DNA of 64,000 bases. Source: Lingula anatina. Its lineage: Eukaryota; Brachiopoda; Lingulata; Lingulida; Lingulidae. Below the pieces are notes generated by a model that was not told the origin of the DNA, did no database searches, and saw only the letters and a list, made by a program, of their open reading frames with translations. Of the stretch, positions 45,203 to 55,400 are shown one piece after another (the stretch's first letter is position 1; each line of letters opens with the position of its first letter). The stretch is from positions 70,277-134,276 of the forward strand of contig NW_019775600.1 of the NCBI RefSeq assembly GCF_001039355.2, written 5' to 3'. A program made the translations under genes and the position numbers.

Positions 45203-47780
45203 ACACAGGAAATCAAGAAATAGAATATCTTGGAAAAAAAGGGTTAATAAGATATATGTTTATGAGCAAATGAACGAATAGATTATTAATAGATAAAATA
45301 GTTTGACACGCCTCCTTTTGTTTCCAAAGTCCTCAAATAATCACCAGCCCTTCTGTATTCTACTCAACACCAGGAAGAGGCCTGTCATTCATTTAAGCTG
45401 ATTGCACACAGCAAGAGTCCCCGCAGAGTTGGATCGTTCTACGTAGGCAGATGGTGCCTATGAGAACGGAGCTTTAATGTCACCGACAATTGCGTGATGC
45501 AAGTGATATTGCTTTCACTTCCGCTTTCCAATCCCTTGCTTAACGTGACATTTTGCGGTAGCAATTGTCATTAGGTTTTATCACAAAAGTGTCGTTGTCC
45601 AGTGACAGTTACCTGACACTTCTCAGAAGTGACAAAATGACTTCCTGTTTCAGTGGAGCAATTTGATTGGATGATTGTGCAGTCATGACACACCGAAGGC
45701 TAACGAGGTTGTAGTATGAGTAAGTTCCTTACTTCTGTAGTCAGGTGATAACAGTTCTGTAAATTGTACTTTATATTTTTGGTGAATCATGACTGGTAAA
45801 CCATATGGGGAGTTTGACTTATGACACTATATTGGTGAATGTGTGTGCGCATGCTCGTGATCGCTTGTTAGTCTTTGTGTGAGTGATAAAATGCGAGCCA
45901 CGGAGGAATTAGACATGGGTATAATCTAAACGGATGTTGCTATATGCTATTTGGAATAGATATGAGAAAATAACTCTCAAACAACGTTTTATCATTTTAG
46001 AGATAAAAAGCTCTGTGCTATAGAGGGGAAAGAACATTCATTAAGCAGTATTTAAGTATAATTTATTACATATTTCTCTCTCATAAATGCTCTTAACTAA
46101 CCTTTAGCATCGTCCACATTTGGTTTCAAATTCAGAACAAACTTCTTTGGTATTCCCAGCCCTTCTCCGGCCCTTATTAAGCGAACTGAAATTGAAAAAA
46201 AGATTTAAAAAGATAAGACGTTCACGAGGGCGTTAATTTATCCACATTTAATAAACACATTGTTGCAAACACGCTGTTATTACTGCGACCACAAAAACCA
46301 CATTTTGAATTCGTGAAAATATATTATGAAAACACACACACTGTGTATTCTTTGTCTGTTATCTGCAAACCAGAAATGCTGATAAGGAGACCTTTGTAGA
46401 AAGAGCGCTTTCTTCGACTTCACGTTGAATACTGCATTTAATTCATTTTAATTTAGATATTCATTATAATGGTATATATTAAAACTAAAATATACCATTA
46501 CATTACTGAATCATATCCTCTTACTTCGGTATCTTTTTTCTTTCATTTTTGAACTTTGCAGATACGTGACATTTGTCGATGTTCAAATAACACGAAATGG
46601 ATTTCTTCGTCATTAAAACATACAATTTTCTATAACTTCTGTACCTAGTGCATATAACCATTAGTTAATTTTCCCAAGGCATGGTAGGCATTTTTGTTTT
46701 AGGTAAAATGATTGTGGGGTCAAGATGGATCAAATTAGCCTTTTTGTAAATAGTTTTCGACAACTTGAGTACATAGTGCATATAATAATGAGTTATTATT
46801 TTCCAAAGCGTGGTAAGACATTTGTGTTTTACGTAATAAATTGGGAGAAGTTACTGCATGTGCATGACCGAATGACGCGACTTGGACAGAATTACGGCCC
46901 AGATAGTCGTGGTCTCAATGCAGTCGTGACCCTTGTAAAGGAGGCGCTTATTCTTGTTCACACAAGTTTTAATTCAAACCGGTGTAGACCTAACATTAAG
47001 AAGTAAAGGCTTGATACCCCCTCCACCCACCCCCACCCCTGCGCTGTAGGTTATCCCTCCCGTCAGTCGCTCTTTGTGGCGCCCTCTATAATCACTGATA
47101 ACAGTTTAAGGAATTAAATAGCAGGACATTGCAATCGAGCCCTTGTTTCTTGAATAAGAGTCTTGTCATATTAAAACACAATACATATTAATTAATTAAT
47201 CCAATTATATTATGTCATGTCAGTAAGCCATACTGTAACACTGAATACATAATACAGAATATGTACATAAAATCAAATTATTTACCCTGCTGGAATCTGT
47301 CCCTGAATCGGTTAAATCTGGATCCAAATCGACCGAAGAATCCAAACCGAGCGTTAGCTAAAACAAATATATATTAACGTTATGATTATGTTAGTTTCTG
47401 TACGCCACTGAAGCAGTTATGATAATGATAGTGCACCCTGCATGGTTAAATATAATGATGTGTTGGAATGTGTTTGCACATGGGTTGGCACGATGCATCA
47501 CACTAAGGGTTGGTTTCACCTACGATCTATAGCTTGGGAATGGGTCTAAACTTGAAGATAAAAATTTGGTTTTCTTGAGTTCAAGATAAATTTGGGCAGG
47601 CCAAGTAAATAAAGTAAATATTGGTATGAAAACATAAAACAGCTACCATAATATTTCATTTGGCTATTTGTTTAAAGATTTGAACCATTTTGTGTCTGTG
47701 TGTGTGTGTGTAGGGGGGGGGGGGGTTATAGATTATTTGTGAAACTGGAACCAGCCTGTGATTATCTCACCTTTGGAGGT

Positions 47781-47833
<53 letters not shown>

Positions 47834-48816
47834 ACATTTCTTACCTCAAAAGACATATGCAGGGTAATAGGGGGATAAGATTTACCGATATGGTGGGCTA
47901 ATCATAGGGTACGGCCTTTTGGACCCAGGTAAAAGAGACCAGAGTTGAATGGAAACACGCCTTAACTGTCAAATTTGGTGCATTATAATTGAGGCAGTAA
48001 TAATTGTGTGATTGATGTATTTAGTGTATAGCAATGATATGGCTATTTATATCTTACGGCTTTGTGACGTCACTTACATTTAGATTACGTCATACTGGTT
48101 AAAACTGCAGCAAAACAGTTATTTGCGATGATATATAGAATTAACTGAAGCATTAAGTTGATACAGTATGCACATAAACATTAAGCCGTGCGTGTTTCAC
48201 GTCGGTTGCTAAGGGTCTGTTTACAAAACTTGAAAAACACTGGCAAAAATATTTTACCAAGACTTGAAAATTGATAAAAGCAATATCAGCTCTTAGCAAC
48301 CAAGTGATATAACTGATTTATTAAAATTGCTTTCACAACAACCTGTTTCCACCAAAATTACATAAACAGTCTATTCCTACCTGCCCTGTTCACACCGGCA
48401 GCGCTACCCTCAACGACGACACGAGCATCTTTCTTTGGTCCTCGTCTTATCTCGTCATCTTTCTTGATGATCGCTCCGTCATCAGGACCTGGGCCAACTG
48501 TGATAGGTGGAGGAGGCTGAGCCACGCCCCCATTTCCAGGACGACCACGCCCTCCACCCCGCCCACCTTGGCCATTACCCTGCCCACCTTGACCATTGCC
48601 ACGCCCACCCCGGCCCCCGGGTACTACGGTCCCTAAGCGGTTACCAGGGCGGAGGTTGGTCATAACCTGTCGTTGTCGCCTTATCTGTGATAGTCGGTTG
48701 CCAGCCGTGTCTTTGAAAATATCCTGGAACCGGTTGAACATTCCGCCTCTTAGTCTCTGTGACATCACAAACGAACATCCGAGGATGAGAAGGGTGATTG
48801 ACAGGAGGCAGTTCAT
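41767..48816 (-). CDS. Secreted proteinase K-like subtilisin (S8A), nine exons
   Basis: Exons, 5' to 3': 48,816-48,381; 47,357-47,286; 46,185-46,102; 45,148-45,016; 44,626-44,506; 44,196-44,094; 43,634-43,487; 42,942-42,735; 42,140-41,767. All phases join except after the seventh. Order: signal peptide (about 1-19); Gly/Arg-rich extension (67-97); Phe/Arg-rich exon 2; I9-like propeptide (IPKKFVLNLKPNVDDAKVQ and EEVEQEVIVEA); WGLDRID; catalytic Asp in DGDGVDVYVVDTG; catalytic His in GHGTHVAG; VKILDWRGKGG; oxyanion region VAAGNNGG; then DAITVGAM and catalytic Ser in GTSMASP. It ends NRLLQTGCT. About 560 residues are visible. The triad is complete, so a working endopeptidase is expected outside the cell or in secretory compartments. 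About a dozen residues normally found between His exon and VKILD (a YGVAK-like stretch) are missing at an assembly N (43,486). Substrate unknown. Confidence 0.88.
42735..42942 (-). CDS. Protease exon 8: core strands and oxyanion Asn
   Basis: Acceptor TCTACAG, donor GGAG/GTATGT. It encodes VKILDWRGKGGSFDVADGI, INLSIG and VTVAAGNNGG. N in AAGNN corresponds to the oxyanion-hole asparagine. Confidence 0.9.
43242..43393. repeat. AACCGAGGAC intronic repeats
   Basis: The 10-mer AACCGAGGAC occurs at about 43,243, 43,275 and 43,293. It is then inverted: AACCGAGGACGTCCTCGGTT is a perfect 20 bp palindrome (43,293-43,312), and GTCCTCGGTTA recurs at about 43,386. A GT microsatellite lies just before (43,197-43,224). 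All lie in the protease intron that should contain the missing coding piece. Confidence 0.75.
43486..43486. other. Single assembly N at end of His exon
   Basis: The only ambiguous base noticed in the window. GTGGCGGGAA occurs on the minus strand both next to the N (about 43,497-43,488) and again near 43,424, so a collapsed repeat or contig join is plausible. Confidence 0.9.
43487..43634 (-). CDS. Protease exon 7: catalytic His, 3' end at assembly N
   Basis: Acceptor CACCAG. It encodes VRADHTEFQLLGGSRRVDSE through DDNGHGTHVAGIVAG, with H in GHGTH as triad residue. The frame meets an N at 43,486 and a stop follows a few codons later. No donor fits the phase-0 acceptor of exon 8. Confidence 0.8.
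44094..44196 (-). CDS. Protease exon 6: catalytic Asp
   Basis: Encodes GLDRIDNSDKVAADDKLLN then IDGDGDGVDVYVVDTG. The aspartate of VVDTG is the first triad residue. The DGDGDG run just before it is unusual for the family and could bind calcium (inference). Acceptor CCGCAG, donor ACAG/GTACGA. Confidence 0.9.
44506..44626 (-). CDS. Protease exon 5: propeptide end and mature start
   Basis: Encodes SDLMKLLQLTDLVEEVEQEV and then IVEALACNKLDAGTRHEYYKW. The first part is the last I9 strand. The final W joins exon 6 to give WGLDRID, the conserved start of proteinase K-type catalytic domains. Acceptor TTCTAG, donor TGG/GTACGG. Confidence 0.85.
44946..45011. repeat. (CT)n microsatellite at a splice site
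   Basis: About 25 CT units sit immediately beside the donor of protease exon 4; the minus-strand transcript reads GTACAG then (GA)n. The RE/ER-rich open frame over it is a by-product. Confidence 0.9.
45016..45148 (-). CDS. Protease exon 4: propeptide middle
   Basis: Acceptor TTTACAG, donor GAAAG/GTACAG, directly followed by the (GA)n/(CT)n microsatellite. It encodes VQGLLRQFSKNKGRNL and on to DSILLEDVSE. The family resemblance is in the helix and the LLEDVSE strand region. Confidence 0.8.
45160..45200. repeat. (AAAT)n microsatellite
   Basis: About ten AAAT units just upstream (in transcript sense) of protease exon 4's acceptor. Confidence 0.9.
45378..45476. mobile_element. MITE family A, copy 4 (right half)
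   Basis: In a protease intron. It holds CATTTAAGCTGATTGCACAC, AGCAAGAGTCCCCGCAGAGT, TGGATCGTTCTACGTAGGC and ends near AGAACGGAGCTTTAATG. It matches only the right half of the family. Confidence 0.65.
46102..46185 (-). CDS. Protease exon 3: propeptide start
   Basis: Acceptor TTTCAG, donor AAAG/GTTAGT. The encoded GIPKKFVLNLKPNVDDAK resembles the first strand of inhibitor I9 propeptides (a YIVxLKPGV-type motif). Confidence 0.8.
46641..46845. repeat. ~128 bp tandem duplication in protease intron
   Basis: GTACCTAGTGCATATAA (46,641) and GTACATAGTGCATATAAT (46,769) start two copies that share TTTTCCAAGGCATGGTA- and TTTGTTTTA-type segments. The open frame at 46,725-47,006 overlaps the second copy and has no recognisable relatives, so it is not called. 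Confidence 0.6.
47286..47357 (-). CDS. Protease exon 2: Phe/Arg-rich
   Basis: Acceptor TTTTAG, donor CAGG/GTAAAT. It encodes NARFGFFGRFGSRFNRFRD and RFQQ: alternating aromatic and basic residues, unlike any conserved part of the S8 family. Phases fit exons 1 and 3. Confidence 0.75.
47784..47833. repeat. (AT)n(GT)n microsatellite
   Basis: A compound dinucleotide tract in the first protease intron, with a GT and poly-G tract about 70 bp before it (47,690-47,725). Confidence 0.9.
48381..48816 (-). CDS. Protease exon 1: signal peptide and RG/Gly-rich region
   Basis: Starts MNCLLSITLLILGCSFVMS, a typical signal peptide. It continues through MFNRFQDIF, a basic stretch, a GGRGGRGNGQGG-type low-complexity region (about 67-97) and PPPPITVGPGPDDG. 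Donor at CAG/GTAGGA. The ATG is preceded by TTTTCAG/AA, so an untranslated exon upstream is likely. Confidence 0.85.
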
Positions 48817-51564
48817 TTCTGAAAATTATACGAAAATTGTTAAATGGAAGTCAGTTATACTGACAGTGGGATGCATCTATTACTAAAATGCACACTATTA
48901 AGAAACACTGCTCAATGTGTGAGCCATTAAAAGACACCTGTTTCTGATATGATCATTTTGTATTTGTTTTGATATTACATTTTCACTGCAGATTATATTC
49001 TCTGCAAGGCTTTTCTTTATGATAAAATGGTGGCCCCCTTTTCTAGTTGGTATTTTATCTTCGATGTCACCATTACCAAAATGACAAATCATTAAAGCTA
49101 GCATTTGTTAATTTTAAATGTAACTGTCACCGAAAAAATTTTTTTTTCTGTAATACGTTGACAGATGCATGCAACATTATCTTGTTTATCTGAGGAAACA
49201 TTTATAGATGAGCCTCTAACACAAGGATGATGTGTAGCAGTTTCTGGATGAGAATACTAACTTACACCAGAGGAATTTTAAAAATCCAAAATGATAAACG
49301 CAACAAGATACCATATGGTTGTGTCACAGTTGCTGGTGTTTTCAAGCTGTGTGAAAACGGTAGGAAAATTATTTTGCAATATATTTTAAGGTTAAAACTT
49401 TTTGATTAATATTTATCAATAAGACTTTTTAAGAGAAAATTTTAAAAATATTTAAAGAATGGCTAAAGTAACACTTTTATCATTTTTAAAATAATCTATC
49501 TGGTTACAGGTTTTATGTGTAACCAAATCTGGTAAAAGCACTGAGACGTTTTGTAGCACCGTTTTTAGAAACAAACATTTACCATAATTCTTGTATATCA
49601 TTATTCCCATACGTCACCAAATGGGGGAGTCAAATCAACTTCTTCGCGTAATATCTATTTGAGAGTTACCGTCGTCATTATAACTTCTAATGGATGTCAT
49701 TGGGCTATATAAGGAAGTGAATCAAAAATCAATGAAGCGAAACCCCCGTTTGTTTAAGTGAATCGTGCGGAGTAGATAAGTCATACGTTTGTCACTTAAT
49801 TGAGGAAATTGTCTCCTTAAAGAAGATGTACACGCGAGAAGAGCTTAATTCGATGTTATCACGAGACAACAGTGTGGTTCCCCCATGTTTACTTATAACT
49901 TGACTAATAAAGGGGAAATCCATATTTTTAATTTGCTTTGAGTTACATTTCGTATGTTCTTCATAAAATTGAGCAATTAAGGAATTTTTCAATTTTTTAT
50001 TTAACAATCCATTTTTGCATTATCTTTGCAGCTATGACAGTACAAATGAATTGAAGGGTGCTTTAAAAGCGTACGTCAGGGAGACCCTTTTTGAGTGTTT
50101 TTCTGTAGATAAAAAGATATTTAAGGCTCGACCTCCCCCCCCCCCCAAACCCCCGTCCCCCAACCAACCCACCAATCTTATCTCCATACACCCACTAGCC
50201 CACCCTACCCACACCCACGCCATCAAGCTTTAAAACTTGCGTCTGGCATACCCTTCAGCGCCAGAGACAGGACTTTTACACTAGATATTCAAGATATGTC
50301 CCCGTCTTATTCTGTGTACATTTTTATGCTGCAACTAAAGATATTTTTGCCCCAAAAATGACGCCCCCTCTCAGTAGGGCTGTGGTAAATAGCATGATCT
50401 ATGAGGAGTGTGGGAGGATAGTTATACCAGCGCTTTGGGTTGTGATAGGATATTGTTAACATACAATGTTAAATGTTTTATTATTATTATTATTATTATG
50501 ATGATGATGAATTAAATGGTTTTTATTTTTGTACGTTGTTTTTTTTAATTTTTTATTTATTTATTTTTGCATTTTTCTGCCTTGGAATGATTCAATTTAA
50601 TGGCAATTGTTAATATGTTAATATCTAAATAATTAAAACCAAAGTTTAGAAGGTAAGGGATTCACACAAAAAAATGCAGTGGAAAATCTTCCGTTATTTC
50701 TGCATAAATGATATAGGAATTGTCGAAATTGTCAAAATTAATCAAACAATGCTGGAATTAATATAATATTTCATTTCACTCTCACAGTCTCACTTTCAAG
50801 GCTGCCAGTACTTCCCCTCTTTGTTCAATATGGTCTGAGATGATAAGAAAATAAAAAAAAAACTCAAAGTGTGACTCATTGCATATGCTGATATTAGTAC
50901 GGATACAGAGTAAAAATATCATATAAAAGTTATATCAAAGGTTCCTTATACATCGGGTTCGTTTTATCGATCGCAGTTTGAGAGTTTAATATTTTTCTTT
51001 ATTCATTTTTTTTTTTTTTTTTTTTTTGTATTTCATAGTTGATCATCGTGCGGGATGATCTTTTTAACTTAAAACTATAAATGAAATATAGAAAGTATAG
51101 GGTCATTCTGGTTACTTTTGGAAAAATTACTTTAGCACATCTTTTTCGTGCATATTGTTTTCTCATTTGACGAGAGAACGTTTTCTAGGAAATGTTTTCT
51201 AGTCTCTTTTTAGCAGAGCAAAAAAAGGAAAGATTCTCAAACATGATATAATAGGCTCGACTTTCTCAGAAATCAACTAACCCTGCCATCATGATATTAT
51301 CACCATATTCCTTTTATATCTTTTTCAAATTTTGACTCACTATATTTATATTTTCTAACCATAATAAAAGCGGACTTAGAACTGTAATTTCAACTTCGAG
51401 GTTTAAGCCTACTAATTTAGCTTTTGCAAGCAAGGACGCATGATCTTTGCTCAAACACTTCACTAAACAAAAAGAAATCTATATATCTCTTCTCGTTAAT
51501 GTACACTCATTTTCTTAATTAAGACAAAATCAACGATAACTATTCAAAAATATTCCAAACTTAC

Positions 51565-51690
51565 CTCTAGTTCTCTAAACCCCGTCTTTTAACAGAAACA
51601 GGATGTGCTTTCTCTTCGAAGAAACTCACTCCGTCGAATAAATCTAACCTTTAAGGGTAAACACCTGCGTTGGACTTATTATACTACAAA
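51565..51690 (-). other. Candidate 5' UTR exon of the protease
   Basis: On the minus strand, GAACTAGAG/GTAAGT at 51,565 is a strong splice donor with no coding frame before it. TAGTATAATAAG lies about 110-120 bp upstream in transcript sense. The protease ATG at 48,816 directly follows an acceptor (TTTTCAG). Joining the two would make a noncoding first exon and a 2.7 kb intron. This is inference only. Confidence 0.3.
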
Positions 51691-54600
51691 TAAACAAGGG
51701 TGTATCAAGATCGACCAGCTCAGAAGTCAGAAATGACGCACGCTGTTTTGTCACCGTTAAATTATTACACCCCTCAGCGACCCTGTGTGTCTCCCCTGTT
51801 ATCAGCTCACTTATATACTAGACCAGCCGCTCATCCCTACATCTCGTGTCGTGTGATATTATCGTCTGCTCATTTTGTCAGAAGACGCGGGGAAGGAGGG
51901 CCATGTTGTGACGCATAACAATTAGTCCCTCGCGACCTTTGCAAAGGGTGCAACACCTCGTCCCTCTCTGGCGACTTTGTCACGAAACAAGGCTTAATGG
52001 CTTGCTACTTGCCTCATTTGTGGGCTGAAGAAGGTTAAATTTAGCTGTGGCCATAAGGTAGACATATTGGTCTCTTTCATACCTTTAACCTGCCCCCCTT
52101 AGGCAGACGCGTATTGGTTTTCCTTTTAACAAACAGCAAGACAGCGTTCAGACCAAACTGATCTTAAACCGGAAAACAACCTGAAACGCGTCACAGGACA
52201 GCAAATTAACGAGGGGGCCAACTGCGGTTGAAATTGAAATCTATCCTTTTCTTTTTGGCAATCGGAACGAAGCCTGTTTAACAACTAAATAAGTGACGAA
52301 AAAATTAAGAACTGAAACAGCTCCACCCTCCCTTTAAGGACCATTCATTTGACTCATTTTAATCAAGAAAAAGTTTTCTTTTATTTTATATTACTCCGTT
52401 TAAATTTTTTTTTATTTTGAACACAACCTGCTTCTCAATCAAATCATTCATGCACCTTCATAGAGATGAAAATATATCTCGGCTATATATTATAATGTAT
52501 TCCCCACGTGTTCAGAAATATAACTCCTTTTACTTCCCTATGGCCCCGATATCTATCTTGTGTGGGACAACCTCCGAGATTTTAATGTCTTATATTTATC
52601 GATTGACCTCTGCGTCATTATCATTATTATTATTATCACTGGAAGAGTCACTGGAAGAGACTTGATTATATTTCTACCTCACACGGAGTTTTTTATGCTG
52701 TTGTGAGATGGGTTTGCTATGTTAATTGACATCCAGGGGCCGACGGAAATGACTGGAGTCGATGTCGTTTCCTCATGTCTTCTTTCTTTCTTTTTCTTTC
52801 TTTTTTTTCTATTTTTCTTTCTTTCTTTCTTTTCTGTATTTTTCTAATCAATTCTTTTTCTTCCCTTTGAAACTTCTTTAAAATTCCTCTTCCTTTCCTT
52901 GCACTGTCACTCCTTTCTTCATCAAAAAATAATTGTCGAATTTCTACACATATATCTACCTTTTCTCAGCTTTGTCGTTACGTATTCATTTAAAACTACA
53001 GCCTAGCCTACATAGATTTTCTTTTGGTATGTTTAAGATATAGCACTTAGGTTACTCAGGTTCTAGATCCATTTAATTCTAAATCTCACTCTCTACTTCA
53101 CAGACTTCGATATTATTATGATTTTCATCTCACGGCGGTCACTGTAAACGACCTATGATACATCTCAATTTTATAATCAAAATTAACATCCGGTCACGTT
53201 TTGAGCAGATACATTAAATGAAATTCAAATCGTAGTATTTGAAGGCCTATTTGCGGGTTTGTTTTGCATATTTTTTTTGTTTATTTTATGCACCCTTTAA
53301 TATCAACGTTTTTATCCTTTTATGTTCAAATTATTTAATGATCAAAGAAACAACGCCCTCCAAGATAAGATAGTGCGACCACACCTCTGATTTTAATAGC
53401 AAAATATTTGTTATATACCAATGAACACAGTTAATAATAGCCAATGAAATACGATTGCGGTTCTCAAACTTAAATAAACACGATGGTCGTGGGCATGGAC
53501 ATGGGCCTTGAAGCGGAAATGTAAGAGATGACCGATTTGATTTAACGTTATAGTAACATGCACTTTTGAGTGATATACCGTGATAATGAAATAGCTCGGA
53601 CGTGATGTGTGAACTTCACAAAGTTTGGGCTTCAGTGCAGAAAAGTATTCTTCTTCTTATCATTATTATTATACAATAACTAACTTGGTTGAGGTCACAT
53701 AACGGCGATATTAGACCCAGTGCTGGGAATTATACCTTCTCCTTTTCTCTTTCTTAAATGTCATTCTAGTATTTCTTCTTTTCTTCTCTTTTACGTATTT
53801 TCTTATTCATTTTGTGAAATACTGGCAGCGCACGGTCTTCCTACAGCAGAGGTCGAAAATACGAAAACTGCCCTCTGGATTGACAGCTTTCTTCCGAGGG
53901 AGGCACTCTAGGCCGTCAAATTCAGATATTTTTAAAAATCCTGCTCTGGAAGAACACTCCCCACCGTCCAACAGCTCTTGTCAACCCACCCTTGAGCACA
54001 AGAACCCGACCCTGACCCATTGCTTACTGAACTACACTGTTGCCTCCGTTTCTTTACACCAGTAAAAGGTCAGAATTTTCTGCATATGGTTTGTTAATGG
54101 TTAATGAAGCAAAAAGTTGTTAATCGAAACTTCCACTTTTATTGACTAGAATTGTCTATACATATCGGTGTTAATAATCTGACAATCCCAATTCACCGAA
54201 ATACATGAAAAAGTATACATGAGATCAGTTTTCTATTATCTTAAATAAACTGATAAAGTATTCTATAGTTTGAAAATGCCCTTAAATCATTAAAATGTCA
54301 AAAAATCCCGCAAAGCTACTGCCAGTGTATACAAATAATATATATATATACATTATATACTATAATACTATATCACATTCTATAGGCTAATTGACAGGGC
54401 AATTTTAAGGTGTGACGGCCAAAATCCTTGAAAAGAATCAACAAGTACAAAACAGTCTCACAAAACTTCAGGAGAAGTTTACGGTGACTGAATGAGGTAT
54501 TTTTGTAGCACCATTTTTCAATTGTTCTGGTGCTTTAAAATTTGATTGCCAAAATAAATATAATAATAATAATAATATTAATAATAAAAATAATAAAGAA

Positions 54601-55001
54601 AAAAGAAATATCAAATCATTAAATTCTTGCAGAAGTGGTTCATGCAACTTAACACTTTAAATATCTGACATATTATATTTACAAATTTCACAATAAATCT
54701 CTGATGATACTAATACAGTTACCCTGATTTATATTGTGCAAAAAAGGTCTTAGACTGATGGTCTGGTCTCTTTAATATCTTTCAACACATTACCCATCAC
54801 CTTTCTCGATGTAATATCTACTCTTGTCCTGACACAATGCTTGATGATGATCAGAAATAAAAACCATATTTTTTTACATTGGACATAATATTTTCTGTTA
54901 TAAAATAGAAAAATAGAAAATAGTGATGACAACTTTATTGTAAAGTATACTTCCTTGGAAGTCTCACTTGTCACATAATCAAAAATATCAGTCTATCAAC
55001 T

Positions 55002-55007
55002 TTTATT
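55002..55007 (-). terminator. Candidate poly(A) signal of SLC22 gene
   Basis: AATAAA on the minus strand, about 280 bases after the stop codon at 55,286. A second AATAAA lies further at about 54,133. Choice by position only. Confidence 0.45.
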
Positions 55008-55285
55008 GCGACTCAAAATTTCCCTTTTAAAGTTATGAAATGCATGAAATGTAACTGAGCAATCACTTGTTAATAGTAGATCATTTTATCAATAATATTT
55101 AGTCACTTAACACCATTCTAATCTAACAAAAATAAAATTTAAGAAACACAAAATGCTTTTTGCAGAAAAAAATAAATACCTACACGCCCAAACCCATAAC
55201 AAATCCTAAATTTTCAAAATAAGAAAGTAAAGAATGTAAATGATGCAGAGTTCACCACAGAATTGCTTGAAGTGATGAAGCAATT

Positions 55286-55400
55286 TTAAACTTTATCCTC
55301 CATGACAGGATTGTTGTAGGCAAAGTCCTTCTTGGTGTATTTCGGCTCCACTGGAAGACTCTTCTCTGTGTCCTCGCCTGCCTTGGGGGCACTGGAGAAG
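55286..55400 (-). CDS. SLC22 exon 10: cytosolic tail
   Basis: Encodes the tail FSSAPKAGEDTEKSLPVEPK through NNPVMEDKV and TAA. EDKV at the end could serve as a PDZ ligand, but this is weak. Acceptor TTTTAG. Confidence 0.88.

Larger units (their letters stand above)
48821..55285. other. Protease upstream and intergenic region
   Basis: No coding exon recognised apart from the candidate UTR exon. It holds ATT repeats (50,477-50,510), C-rich (50,125-50,165) and T-rich (51,006-51,028) tracts, a pyrimidine TTTC-rich region (52,780-52,850) and AAT repeats (54,558-54,600). Two overlapping plus-strand frames near 53,720-54,065 have no recognisable relatives. Confidence 0.45.

Noticed and set aside
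44934-45206. Glu/Arg-repeat protein
   Set aside because: (GA)n microsatellite adjoining protease exon 4; only the exon part is coding, in the gene model given.
46725-47006. Plus-strand frame of 93 codons in a protease intron
   Set aside because: Covers part of a tandem duplication, shows no recognisable motif and has no second supporting exon.
47290-47357. RFamide-type neuropeptide precursor reading of RFGFFGRFGSRFNRF
   Set aside because: The RFG words are not followed by dibasic cleavage sites, and the exon is in phase with protease exons on both sides.
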